Origin: CAZWES01 sp964632395
Lineage (GTDB): Bacteria > Patescibacteriota > Gracilibacteria > Peribacterales > Peribacteraceae
Length of the DNA: 20,406 nt
Assembly (NCBI GenBank): GCA_964632395.1
Contig: CAZWES010000022.1
Coordinates: 1 to 20,406 of the forward strand
Reading direction: 5' to 3'
Position numbers and translations under genes: made by a program. A model generated the notes under the pieces. The model searched no databases and was not told the origin of the DNA. It was given only the letters and a program-made list of their open reading frames with translations. Below, one piece after another: positions 1 through 6,495 of this stretch (positions are counted from its first letter, which is position 1; each line of letters begins with the position of its first letter).

Positions 1-825
1 GCCCGTTTTTTCTGTGTGGGTTCAAACACGGGGTGGGGGGGGGGGTGGGTGGGGGGGGGTGGGGGGGGGGGGGGGGCGGGGGGAGGCGGAGGAGGACATA
101 ACCTGCAATTTATTATTGTGGGAGATGCTGAAGAAGATGTAATGCCAACCGGAGATATTGCTACTGGCCAACGTTGCATTGCACCTTTCCGTGAAGGAGA
201 TCCAATTCCGCAGGTTAATGGTAATATTAAAATGGAGGTGAATGGCCACCAGGTAACATACAGAGATGTTCCAGGTGATATATGGTTTGCACCCTTTGTA
301 GCTGCATTGATTAGAAGTGGGATAGTATCCGGATATCGTGATCCCGATGGCAGGCTGCTTGGCTTATACGGCCCATCGGACAATGTAACACTTGCTGAAG
401 TAGCAAAGATGGCCATCGAGCTTTCTGAGGAGAACCCAATATTTCCAGCAAACCCGCCACTGAATAAATCTGCCGTTGGGATGTGGGCCGAAGAATATGT
501 TGCGTTTGCGGAACAAAGAGGATTTTCCACGTACAAAAAAATGCCTGATGTTAACCAACCTGCAACTCGTTCTGAAGTTGTAAGCATTATGCTGGAAGCA
601 GTTGAAATGTCTCTTATAGAAGGTGGAAATTCACCTTTTAAAGATCTTTCCAGTGATCATCCGGGATATGATGCGCTGATAACAGCAACGTTTCTTGGGA
701 TTGTTAGTGGAGATACGAGCGAAGATGGCGAGCTTCTGTATACCATACGGCCGGATGATCCTGTTAACCGCGCTGAGACCGCCAAGATATTTGCAAAGCT
801 GGGTGCAAGGAATTGTTGGGAGTAA
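1..825 (+). CDS. SLH-domain surface protein, C-terminal fragment (5' end outside window)
   Basis: The frame is open from the first base, so this is the 3' part of a longer gene; the GTG at 16 is probably not a real start. It begins with a glycine-rich stretch encoded by the G tract at 30-98. A linker follows, then about 185 residues that read as three SLH repeats, beginning near YRDVPGDIWFAPFV and ending with NRAETAKIFAKLG. SLH domains bind secondary cell-wall polymers, so the protein is probably anchored on the outside of the cell. The order glycine hinge, linker, three SLH repeats is the same as at the end of the 1219-residue protein at 9799-13458, so the missing part is probably a long repetitive exported region. 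The G homopolymers may contain sequencing or assembly length errors, so the frame upstream of about 100 is less certain than the rest. Confidence 0.85.
   Translation, partial: ARFFCVGSNTGWGGGWVGGGGGGGGAGGGGGGHNLQFIIVGDAEEDVMPTGDIATGQRCIAPFREGDPIPQVNGNIKMEVNGHQVTYRDVPGDIWFAPFVAALIRSGIVSGYRDPDGRLLGLYGPSDNVTLAEVAKMAIELSEENPIFPANPPLNKSAVGMWAEEYVAFAEQRGFSTYKKMPDVNQPATRSEVVSIMLEAVEMSLIEGGNSPFKDLSSDHPGYDALITATFLGIVSGDTSEDGELLYTIRPDDPVNRAETAKIFAKLGARNCWE
30..98 (+). repeat. Extreme poly-G tract (glycine hinge codons)
   Basis: Almost unbroken guanine with a few T, C and A interruptions, grading into GGC/GGA codons at about 80-95. In frame it encodes glycine with two tryptophans. It has many G-runs of three or more close together, so it could form G-quadruplexes. 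It lies almost at the window edge, where an assembly could have stopped. Confidence 0.8.
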
Positions 826-1059
826 AAATGTAGTCTGCGTTCTACTCATTCAATTGATGTTATCTCACTGATGTATTCGCGATGCATTTCCAGTAATTCT
901 TCATCTGGAATGGGTATGGGGCATGCATGCTCCTCATCTCTCCTACCAGCCCTTCGACTCGTCCGCCCTTCGGCAAGCTCAGGACGGACTCGCTCAGGAC
1001 AAAATATCTTCGGCTTCGCACTGCGCCCTTCGGGGTTGTGCTCAGCTCGAATTCAATTT
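826..1059. other. Intergenic stretch with REP-like repeat
   Basis: No convincing complete gene. On the minus strand a reading frame of about 30 codons ends with TGA at 848-846 and reads protein-like (PIPIPDEELLEMHREYI), possibly a gene remnant. The right half is the repeat at 949-1050. Confidence 0.4.
949..1050. repeat. REP-like palindromic repeat
   Basis: Contains the inverted pair GTCCG (961-965) and CGGAC (985-989) around CCCTTCGG, plus the direct repeat GCTCAGGA at 977-984 and 992-999 and a related CCCTTCGGGG block near 1026. Motifs of the CCTTCGAC...GCTCAGGAC type are widely dispersed in uncultured bacterial genomes. It lies just 3' of the tRNA gene, so it could help end or process that transcript, which is inference. 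Confidence 0.55.
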
Positions 1060-1134
1060 TGGCTGGGGCGGAGGGATTCGAACCCCCGAATGACGGGACC
1101 AGAACCCGCTGCCTTACCACTTGGCTACGCCCCA
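1060..1134 (-). tRNA. tRNA-Gln (anticodon CTG)
   Basis: The reverse complement folds as a complete cloverleaf of 75 nt including an encoded CCA. The acceptor stem is TGGGGCG/CGCCCCA, the D stem GCC/GGC, the anticodon stem GCGGG/CCCGT with loop TTCTGGT, and the T arm GGGGG-TTCGAAT-CCCTC, followed by discriminator G and CCA. The anticodon CTG (complement of 1100-1102) reads CAG. The UGGGG 5' end and G discriminator are typical of tRNA-Gln. In many bacteria lacking GlnRS this tRNA is charged through Glu-tRNA amidation; this window does not show which route is used. Confidence 0.95.
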
Positions 1135-1212
1135 ACACTATTATCTATTTTACCAGAATTTCATCTCTTCTACCCAGTTCTTTTCTTGTGTATTATTTAT
1201 TTTACATACCTC

Positions 1213-1241
1213 TTGACAAGAATTTCTACATCAAATATGCT
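1213..1241 (+). promoter_or_regulatory. Promoter of the toxin-antitoxin operon
   Basis: TTGACA at 1213-1218, a 17-nt spacer, then TATGCT at 1236-1241. The start codon is at 1253, 11 nt after the -10 box, so the mRNA leader would be at most a few nucleotides. The 8-mer AATATGCT occurs at 1234-1241 and again at 1250-1257, a 16-bp period that overlaps the -10 box and the start codon. It could be the operator for the HTH antitoxin. Confidence 0.75.
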
Positions 1242-1252
1242 AGTGACATAAT

Positions 1253-2038
1253 ATGCTTTCTAAATTCATCCACCAACAACGCACCAGCCGCAATCTTACG
1301 CAGGAGCACCTCGCATTACAGCTTAACATGTCCCGTCCTACCTACATGCAGATCGAACGCGGCACACGGGAGATTACGGTTAGCGAGGCTAAAAAGCTTG
1401 CAGAGATTTTTGGAATGACACTGGAAGATTTTCTGATGCAGAGGGAGCCAATTGAGCCAGTGGTGACACTCGTGGGCAGTAAGAGAAATCCTGTGGCCAG
1501 GAAACCGGAGATGCGCATTAACGTGCCCCAGAAGAATATGCGCAAATTTAAGGAGGTACTCCTATACATTCTTGAGAGAGTCGGTGCGCGCCCCAATATC
1601 GGCGAGACAGTTCTATATAAGATTCTCTACTTTATTGATTTTGATTTTTATGAGAAATTTGAAGAACAACTCATAGGTGCAACTTACGTTAAAAACAAGT
1701 ACGGTCCGACTCCGGTTGAGTTCAAAGCCATTGTAGAAGAGATGGAGAAAAAGGGTGAGATTGAGCGTGTGAAAAGTTCATACTTTAGGTATGAACAAAA
1801 GAAATATCTTCCGCGGCGACAACCGGATCTATCTGTTCTATCTGCACGGGAACTTGGGCATATTGATGAGGAACTGAGTCGGCTAGCGCACATGAGCGCA
1901 AATGAGATCAGCAATTATTCCCACGAGGATATGCCGTGGAGGGCTGCGGAGAAAAATGGAAACCAGTTGGAATACGAAATGGTTTTTTACAGGGATCACA
2001 AACATTCTGTACGCAGCTACGATGATGATCCTCTTTGA
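1253..2038 (+). CDS. Antitoxin: HTH (Xre) plus Panacea/DUF4065 domain
   Basis: 261 residues in two parts. Residues about 5-62 are a Cro/C1-type helix-turn-helix (LTQEHLALQLNMSRPTYMQIERG). Residues about 98-235 match the Panacea (DUF4065, SocA-like) domain, with LYKILYFIDFDFYEKF and YGPTPVEFKAIVEEM as landmarks. Panacea domains are known antitoxin modules that neutralise many unrelated toxins, and an N-terminal HTH usually makes them autorepressors. The gene overlaps the toxin start by 17 nt (2022-2038), the normal antitoxin-first arrangement. The start is set by the promoter 11 nt upstream; no Shine-Dalgarno sequence is visible. The module lies next to a tRNA gene transcribed in the opposite direction. 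Confidence 0.85.
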   Translation: MLSKFIHQQRTSRNLTQEHLALQLNMSRPTYMQIERGTREITVSEAKKLAEIFGMTLEDFLMQREPIEPVVTLVGSKRNPVARKPEMRINVPQKNMRKFKEVLLYILERVGARPNIGETVLYKILYFIDFDFYEKFEEQLIGATYVKNKYGPTPVEFKAIVEEMEKKGEIERVKSSYFRYEQKKYLPRRQPDLSVLSARELGHIDEELSRLAHMSANEISNYSHEDMPWRAAEKNGNQLEYEMVFYRDHKHSVRSYDDDPL

Positions 2039-2357
2039 TGAGACAGATGTTTTCCGGAAGGAATTCAAAAAGCTTCACAAGCGATACAGGACGTTGTCCG
2101 GAGACTTTGCGCATCTAAAAATAGCGTTGCGGATTACTGCAATTCCTTGTGATAAACACACTGCAGTTCTCGCTCGCCAGGGAAATATCCAGATAGTAAA
2201 AATTCGTATGAAATGTCGTGCACTACGTGATAAGTCGCTACGTGTGATCTATGCCTATAACAAAGATGAGGACTGCATCACATTTTTGGAGTTATATTAC
2301 AAGGGTGATAAAGACAGGGAAGATCTAAATAGAATTCGCGAGTTTCTACTTCCGTAG
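2022..2357 (+). CDS. RelE/ParE-superfamily-like toxin
   Basis: About 111 residues from ATG 2022 (or 110 from the adjacent ATG at 2025). Landmarks are the N-terminal helix TDVFRKEFKKLHKRYRTL, a basic strand IVKIRMKCRALRDKSLRVIYAY and the C-terminal strand ITFLELYYKGDKDRED. This pattern is typical of RelE/HigB/ParE toxins, whose RelE and HigB members cut mRNA on the ribosome and whose ParE members target gyrase. I cannot assign the subfamily by eye. The start overlaps the antitoxin and has no Shine-Dalgarno sequence, so translation is probably coupled. The 3' end overlaps the convergent EamA gene by 12 nt. Longer frames starting upstream would lie inside the antitoxin and are unlikely. Confidence 0.75.
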   Translation: MMILFDETDVFRKEFKKLHKRYRTLSGDFAHLKIALRITAIPCDKHTAVLARQGNIQIVKIRMKCRALRDKSLRVIYAYNKDEDCITFLELYYKGDKDREDLNRIREFLLP

Positions 2358-3296
2358 CGGCCCCATCATCTGCAACCTACTCGGCACAATCTTCCACTTA
2401 GTAAGCGGAACATTGATGAGCAGTATCCCAACCATCATCACAATCAAACTGACGAGCTGATGGGTTTGCAGAGATTCACCAAGAATCGAGTTGGCAAGAA
2501 CTATTGTGAAGATAGGGGAAAAGAGTGAAACGATTCCCGCCTCAAATGCTTTTATGTTTTTAAGTGCGCTGAAGAATAAGAGGTAGGGGAGAATGAATCC
2601 GGCGATTGAAAGCAACAAGACAAGCCAGATGTTTTGGTCGGAATAGAAAAGTGAAAGTGACTCAGGTTCCCTCCAAAGCATCCATGTGCCAACTATCACA
2701 AGGCTCAATGTGCACTTCAAAAGAACGATGGAGTCTAAGTGCCTGTGCGTTATGTATTTTTTATGGGAGATAACGCTAAGCGGGCCGATCATGGCACTCA
2801 GCAGAAGTAGAATTGTTGCATTATCAAAAGAGAAGCTCATGAGTTCTTTGTATAGCAGGATTCCAAGTCCGATGAGTAAGACGATGATTCCCTCAATTGA
2901 ATTCTTTTTGAGTCTTTCTCCGAGAAACATCATTGCAAGCAGAACTACGAAGATAGGTGAAATGCTTTTTATGAGTACAGTCTGTGTTGCTGTAGTCCAT
3001 TGCAGAGCGGTAAAGGCAAGAATCGGAGCAATCACACCTCCTGTGATGGTACTTATCAAAAGCCCAAACCAATCCTTTGAATGCAAACTCCACGATTTTT
3101 GGTGATGTATGGATGCAAGTTCATGGACTCCCAGAATTATCACAGCCATCAGCAGAAGGAGGACATAGAGTGAAAGTGGAGTCCACCCCTCAAGTAGTAG
3201 ATATCGGCTTATTACAGGCTTTAAACTAACTCCGCCGTAGCAGATGAGTAGCATTACGAGTGCGCGTTGCTTTTTAGCATCTGATTTGAAGAACAT
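2346..3296 (-). CDS. EamA/DMT-superfamily transporter
   Basis: 316 residues from ATG 3296. The protein is hydrophobic throughout, consistent with ten membrane helices in two EamA halves. The family signature appears twice: SPIFVVLLAMMFLGERL near residues 113-129 and SPIFTIVLANSILGESL near 260-276. This repeated pattern is diagnostic of the drug/metabolite transporter superfamily, which exports or imports small metabolites; the substrate cannot be read from the sequence. A frame extends to 3464, but its extra 56 residues look non-coding, and an extended -10 box (TGC TATTAT) lies 9 nt before the chosen ATG. It is convergent with, and overlaps, the toxin gene. Confidence 0.85.
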   Translation of the reverse strand: MFFKSDAKKQRALVMLLICYGGVSLKPVISRYLLLEGWTPLSLYVLLLLMAVIILGVHELASIHHQKSWSLHSKDWFGLLISTITGGVIAPILAFTALQWTTATQTVLIKSISPIFVVLLAMMFLGERLKKNSIEGIIVLLIGLGILLYKELMSFSFDNATILLLLSAMIGPLSVISHKKYITHRHLDSIVLLKCTLSLVIVGTWMLWREPESLSLFYSDQNIWLVLLLSIAGFILPYLLFFSALKNIKAFEAGIVSLFSPIFTIVLANSILGESLQTHQLVSLIVMMVGILLINVPLTKWKIVPSRLQMMGPLRK

Positions 3297-3305
3297 TGTG
3301 AAAAA

Positions 3306-3314
3306 ATAATAGCA
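3306..3314 (-). promoter_or_regulatory. Extended -10 element of the EamA gene
   Basis: On the minus strand TGC followed by TATTAT (complement of 3306-3311). The gap to the ATG at 3296 is 9 nt. No convincing -35 box, which extended -10 promoters can do without. Confidence 0.5.
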
Positions 3315-3402
3315 TGTATTGGTCAATCCTGAGTGCTTTATCAGCACAAAGAATATTGCGATACTCCCCGAACGTCCTACATTATTCTTTCCCAATCCTC
3401 TT

Positions 3403-3648
3403 ATGAACAATTGTGGTACATGTTGTAAAGTCTGCAAAATCCTCGTGGTTGTTGGTGCAATCAACTGGGGTCTTGTCGGCTTGTTTGGTTTCGACCTCGT
3501 TCAGGCACTGGTCGGCTCATGGCCGATGGTCGCAAAGGTTGTGTATGTCCTTATTGGTGTCGCTGGTGTGATGATGCTTGTCGGCATGGTTAAGAAGGGT
3601 TCATGCAAGCCATGCGGCACGCCACCACAGCCCGGTGCGCCAATGTAG
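3403..3648 (+). CDS. DUF378 family small membrane protein
   Basis: 81 residues with two membrane spans (about 13-33 and 45-64). The segment AINWGLVGLFGFDLV and the following VYVLIGVAGVMML are the DUF378 (YuzA-like) pattern; the family's function is unknown. The N-terminus carries four cysteines (C4, C7, C8, C11) just before the first span, and the C-terminus has a CKPC motif, so a metal-binding or redox role for the tails is possible but unproven. The start was placed at ATG 3403 because the residues upstream in frame do not look like protein. A weak TTGCGA/CATTAT promoter pair (3356-3361 and 3380-3385, 18-nt spacer) precedes it. Confidence 0.75.
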   Translation: MNNCGTCCKVCKILVVVGAINWGLVGLFGFDLVQALVGSWPMVAKVVYVLIGVAGVMMLVGMVKKGSCKPCGTPPQPGAPM

Positions 3649-3684
3649 TAGATCCGTTTTCTTTTTTCTTTCCATCATTGTCTT

Positions 3685-4143
3685 ATGAAAAAGAAGCATC
3701 TTGTAGCTGGCGTTGTTGCTGCGTTTGTACTCGTTTCCTGCGGCGATACCACCAGTGGTGGAGACGGAGTTGATAGAAGTGGCATTTTTGGCGGAGGTGG
3801 TGATGAGGAGAAGGCTCAGGAGGAAAAAGAACAGGAGAAAAAGCCTCCGGTTCAGGTGCAATATCCAACAGGTATTAATGCACCCTGTGAGAGCGATGGT
3901 GACTGTGATGAAGGTTATACGTGTAAGTCCTCCGGTACATGCCAGATTGTTTGTACGGAACATGCAGATTGCGGAAATGGAAAGCATTGCAGGTCAGGAG
4001 AGTGCAAGAAAGATTGCTCAGGCGTTACAGAAAAGTGCTCCAATAGGCGTCCGTGTTGTTTCTTTGATGATGATGGAGATAAGCAGACGGATGTTTCCTG
4101 TATTCCGGATGAGAAGGGTGATGATAGGTGTTTGGTTGAGTGA
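3685..4143 (+). CDS. Cysteine-rich lipoprotein
   Basis: 152 residues. The N-terminus is a lipoprotein signal: MKKK, a hydrophobic run, then lipobox LVSC with C19 as the lipidation site. The mature protein starts with a Gly/Asp/Glu/Lys-rich flexible tether (20-60). After residue 66 comes a compact domain with 14 cysteines (68, 74, 80, 86, 90, 96, 102, 107, 111, 118, 124, 125, 139, 149), many spaced by six residues, and acidic DDDGD loops. This suggests a small disulfide-rich extracellular module of the EB/dickkopf-like type, possibly binding calcium. No exact family is recognised. An Lgt-like enzyme is encoded at 6496. A weak -10 (CATCAT, 3673-3678) ends 6 nt before the ATG, and the upstream 3655-3672 is T-rich. 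Confidence 0.75.
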   Translation: MKKKHLVAGVVAAFVLVSCGDTTSGGDGVDRSGIFGGGGDEEKAQEEKEQEKKPPVQVQYPTGINAPCESDGDCDEGYTCKSSGTCQIVCTEHADCGNGKHCRSGECKKDCSGVTEKCSNRRPCCFFDDDGDKQTDVSCIPDEKGDDRCLVE

Positions 4144-4182
4144 TGCTTCGTCTCCGCACTTCGACTCGCACAGCATGACACT

Positions 4183-5232
4183 CTACTCCATTCTTTCCTG
4201 CATCTCCGCCTCCCGCAACGCCTCCACAATCGGACCGATCGCCCCCTCTAAAATTTTGGGCAGATTGCTGTAATTCTTTTTGATGCGATGATCCGTCACG
4301 CGGTCTTGCGGGTAGTTGTAGGTGCGTATTTTTTCACTTCTATCTCCTGAACCAACCTGCCCCGAGCGCATATCGCCGCGCTCTTTTGCAAGGCGCTCCT
4401 GTTCAAACGAATAAAGCCGTGATCGCAAAATACTCATCGCTTTATCTTTATTTTTATGCTGGGACTTTTCATCCTGGCAGGTGACGACTATTCCTGATGG
4501 GTTATGTGTGATTCGAACAGCGGAATCAGTTGTGTTAACGCTTTGTCCTCCCGGTCCTGAACTTCTGAATACATCAACCGTCAGGTCTTCCGGTTTTATT
4601 TCCACGTCCACGTCTTCAACTTCCGGCAGGATTGCGACTGTGGCTGCTGAGGTGTGGAGCCTTCCTTTACTCTCCGTCACAGGAACCCGCTGCACGCGAT
4701 GCACGCCACTTTCAAATTTCAGGAGACCATAAGCTCCGTCATTTGGGATACGCATGATAGCTTCTTTTATGCCGCCGCCTTCCGCATCACTTTTATCCAT
4801 TAGTTCAGTTTGCCATCCCTGCTCCTCAGCGAATCTTGTATACATCCTGAGCAGTTCTGCGGCAAAAAGAGCAGCCTCCTCGCCACCGGTTCCTGCACGC
4901 ACTTCCAGAATTACAGGACGATCGTCATCGGGATCTTTTGGTGCGAGTGCAGTTTTCAGAATATCATTGAGTTCCGTGATTCGTTTTTGAGCCTTCGATG
5001 CTTCATCTTCTGCAAGCTTTAAGAGCTCCGGATCATCTTTGATGTTCTTCACTTCTTCAATTGCTTTGTGGCATCCAACGTATTCTTTTAGCATCGGGAG
5101 AATTTCATCAAGCTCTGCCATGCGCTTTCCAATTCGTTTGAGTTCAGATGGGTTTGAGGAGATATCAGGATCTGCGAGCTTCGCCTGAAGTTCGTCGTAT
5201 TCGCCGAGGAGGGAATTGATGCGGTCGAGCAT
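4183..5232 (-). CDS. prfA: Peptide chain release factor 1
   Basis: 349 residues, close to the usual RF1 length of about 360. RF1 ends translation at UAA and UAG in the ribosomal A site. The stop-codon-reading tripeptide is PVT at 184-186, the RF1 type (P-x-T), not the SPF of RF2. The catalytic GGQ is at 228-230 in SSGPGGQSVNTTDSAV. The N-terminal coiled domain (about 1-95) and the conserved RAGTGGEEAALFA block are present. TGA is used as a stop by other genes here, so an RF2 should exist elsewhere. The hemK/prmC methyltransferase gene that often follows prfA is absent. The start at 5232 has a -10-like TATCAT 6 nt upstream and no Shine-Dalgarno sequence. Confidence 0.95.
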   Translation of the reverse strand: MLDRINSLLGEYDELQAKLADPDISSNPSELKRIGKRMAELDEILPMLKEYVGCHKAIEEVKNIKDDPELLKLAEDEASKAQKRITELNDILKTALAPKDPDDDRPVILEVRAGTGGEEAALFAAELLRMYTRFAEEQGWQTELMDKSDAEGGGIKEAIMRIPNDGAYGLLKFESGVHRVQRVPVTESKGRLHTSAATVAILPEVEDVDVEIKPEDLTVDVFRSSGPGGQSVNTTDSAVRITHNPSGIVVTCQDEKSQHKNKDKAMSILRSRLYSFEQERLAKERGDMRSGQVGSGDRSEKIRTYNYPQDRVTDHRIKKNYSNLPKILEGAIGPIVEALREAEMQERME

Positions 5233-5238
5233 GTGAAA

Positions 5239-5244
5239 ATGATA
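5239..5244 (-). promoter_or_regulatory. -10 element of prfA
   Basis: Minus-strand TATCAT, 6 nt before the ATG at 5232. No good -35 box at the usual distance. A leaderless start is predicted if it is used. Confidence 0.4.
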
Positions 5245-5327
5245 GCGGTAGTCACTTCAGTACGATAGCCACTTGAGTAGCTAAGCTGCTAGAGCCAGTC
5301 CTGTATGTTGTTCCAAACTACATTCAG

Positions 5328-5632
5328 TTGACATAGGAGCCGCATCGTACGGATCATGTCCAAAATGTGTGGACTTTTTTGCGATAAACCTGGGCAAAAA
5401 TAAGAGAACGAAGATTTGTGTTGGCGATTCCAGAGACTGCGCGAGCGGTCCTGCGCTTTCGGATGCCATTTTCCCGCCAAGCCAAACCATGCCTGTTTAA
5501 GAACAACCGGACACGCACGCGCCACCATCAGCCAACCTCGTTCTGGGGGCTTTTCTCACTCTTGGCTACAGTCCTGCCCCGGCGTTCTTATTTTTCTCCA
5601 CACATTTTGGCGTTGATCCTATCGTACAGGTA
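5328..5632. other. Unassigned structured element, possible non-coding RNA
   Basis: The 440-nt gap between prfA and the SLH gene has no protein-like frame, but it has strong nested inverted repeats. A 14-nt perfect pair lies at 5360-5373 (CCAAAATGTGTGGA) and 5597-5610. Inside it is a second pair at 5396-5410 and 5583-5595 (AAAAATAAGA-g-AACG, one bulged base). Outside it are GTAC/GGATCA segments at 5347-5356 matched by complements at 5614-5627. The centre (5411-5582) has further short pairs such as GTTGGCG/CGCCAAG. A TTGACA at 5328-5333 with GATCAT at 5352-5357 would start a plus-strand RNA close to the first stem. The overall form is a long irregular hairpin of about 250 nt. I looked for RNase P, tmRNA, SRP and 6S signatures and saw none. 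A decayed inverted-repeat mobile element is the main alternative. Confidence 0.45.
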
Positions 5633-5635
5633 TGT

Positions 5636-5664
5636 TTGAGGTAATGCAATGGAATTGTGATACC
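5636..5664 (+). promoter_or_regulatory. Promoter of the small SLH protein
   Basis: TTGAGG at 5636-5641, a 17-nt spacer containing a TG dinucleotide near its end, then GATACC at 5659-5664. The ATG at 5676 follows after 11 nt. A moderate match only. Confidence 0.4.
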
Positions 5665-5675
5665 CTCTCACAAAC

Positions 5676-6317
5676 ATGCCTCGCACATTGCTCTCAGCGT
5701 TGACTGTTCTGATGCTGATGTCACCTCATCTGATACAAGCAGCTGAACTCCACTACGCCGACGTACCATTCGGTTCGTGGTACGTGGAAGAAGTTCAAAA
5801 CTTTTTAGATCAGCAATATCTTGATTCATCTCAGGCCTTCTTTCGTCCAGCTGACCGTGCAACCCGTGCGGAGTTTATGAAGCTTGTAGTTGAACTCAAC
5901 GACGGGATACTTGATGAAATTCCAGCATCTCCATCATTTGATGACATCTCTCCGGGCGATTGGTTTTTTGGGTACTTAGAAGAGTCTGCACGGGAGGGAT
6001 GGGTTAAAGGTGATGGCAACTGCTTTGGGTCAAAACCATGTCATGTGAGACCAAATTCACCAATAACACGTGCAGAAGCTGCGGTTTTGATTCGCCGTGC
6101 ATTTGGAAAAAAGAGGATGGGCAGAGCCCCCGCATTTTCCGATAATCCTGCAGGCGAGTGGTTCACGGATGCAATACAGGGTGCCGCCGATCATTGTATT
6201 TTGCGTGGAGATGAGGGCACGCGAAATGTGCGGCCGCATGATCTTTTGAATCGAGCTGAAATGGTTGCGATGCTTTATAGGGTTGATAATGGGGGGCGAT
6301 ACCCCGACTGTTTGTGA
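5676..6317 (+). CDS. Secreted protein made of three SLH domains
   Basis: 213 residues. Residues 1-23 form a Sec signal peptide (hydrophobic core TLLSALTVLMLM, likely cut after IQA-A). The rest is almost entirely three SLH repeats at about 26-75, 88-142 and 152-205, each with the TRAE-like signature (TRAEFMKL, TRAEAAVL, NRAEMVAM). There is no extra effector domain, so this may be a minimal cell-wall-bound SLH protein or an anchor for partners. Four cysteines (116, 122, 174, 212) could form disulfides after export. It is monocistronic: a long hairpin repeat follows 12 nt after the stop, and a promoter lies just upstream. Confidence 0.9.
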   Translation: MPRTLLSALTVLMLMSPHLIQAAELHYADVPFGSWYVEEVQNFLDQQYLDSSQAFFRPADRATRAEFMKLVVELNDGILDEIPASPSFDDISPGDWFFGYLEESAREGWVKGDGNCFGSKPCHVRPNSPITRAEAAVLIRRAFGKKRMGRAPAFSDNPAGEWFTDAIQGAADHCILRGDEGTRNVRPHDLLNRAEMVAMLYRVDNGGRYPDCL

Positions 6318-6328
6318 TTTCCTGGAAA

Positions 6329-6438
6329 AAGCTCCAAGTTCCAAGCTACAAGCTCCAAAAACTTATAAGTTCCAAGCTCCAAATCCTTCTTATTCTTTTA
6401 GAATTTTGGAGCTTTTTGGAACTTGGAACTTGGAGCTT
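6329..6438. repeat. Long hairpin repeat, copy A (GCTCCAA/GTTCCAA units)
   Basis: The left arm is built of tandem GCTCCAA and GTTCCAA units and the right arm of their complements. The ends form a 17-nt perfect inverted repeat at 6329-6345 and 6422-6438. A related copy lies at 19302-19417. Both copies sit directly after a gene's stop and directly before the promoter of the next gene. Confidence 0.8.
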
Positions 6439-6460
6439 GGAATTTAATGCATGATACCAA

Positions 6461-6489
6461 TTGTCAGTCCATAAACCTCCGACTACAAT
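6461..6489 (+). promoter_or_regulatory. Promoter of the lgt-like operon
   Basis: TTGTCA at 6461-6466, exactly 17 nt, then TACAAT at 6484-6489. The ATG at 6496 is only 6 nt further, so a normal transcription start would fall at or beside the A of the start codon: a leaderless mRNA. Confidence 0.8.
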
Positions 6490-6495
6490 CAAACC

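Noticed and set aside
927..1418. Plus-strand frames running across the tRNA and into the antitoxin
   Set aside because: They read through the tRNA gene and the REP-like repeat in a different frame from the antitoxin; shadows.
2686..3105. Plus-strand frame inside the EamA gene
   Set aside because: Antisense to a well-supported ten-helix transporter, with no domain pattern of its own.
5281..5490. Minus-strand frame ending in ...GLALAA, like an ssrA (tmRNA) tag end
   Set aside because: A tmRNA needs a tRNA-like 3' domain after the tag; only about 50 nt remain before prfA and no such domain or matching 5' end is visible. The frame itself is not protein-like and overlaps the inverted-repeat element.
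5328..5632. RNase P RNA, SRP RNA or 6S RNA
   Set aside because: Long-range pairing fits the general form, but the conserved RNase P and SRP sequence blocks are absent on both strands and the length does not fit a typical 6S RNA.
5676..5700. Shine-Dalgarno sites before the main genes
   Set aside because: Checked by eye upstream of each start; apart from a GAGGGAG about 16 nt before gap, too far to be a good SD, nothing convincing was seen.
6329..6438. CRISPR-like short repeats
   Set aside because: Units of 7-9 nt without spacers, arranged as inverted arms. No cas genes and no regular repeat-spacer pattern.
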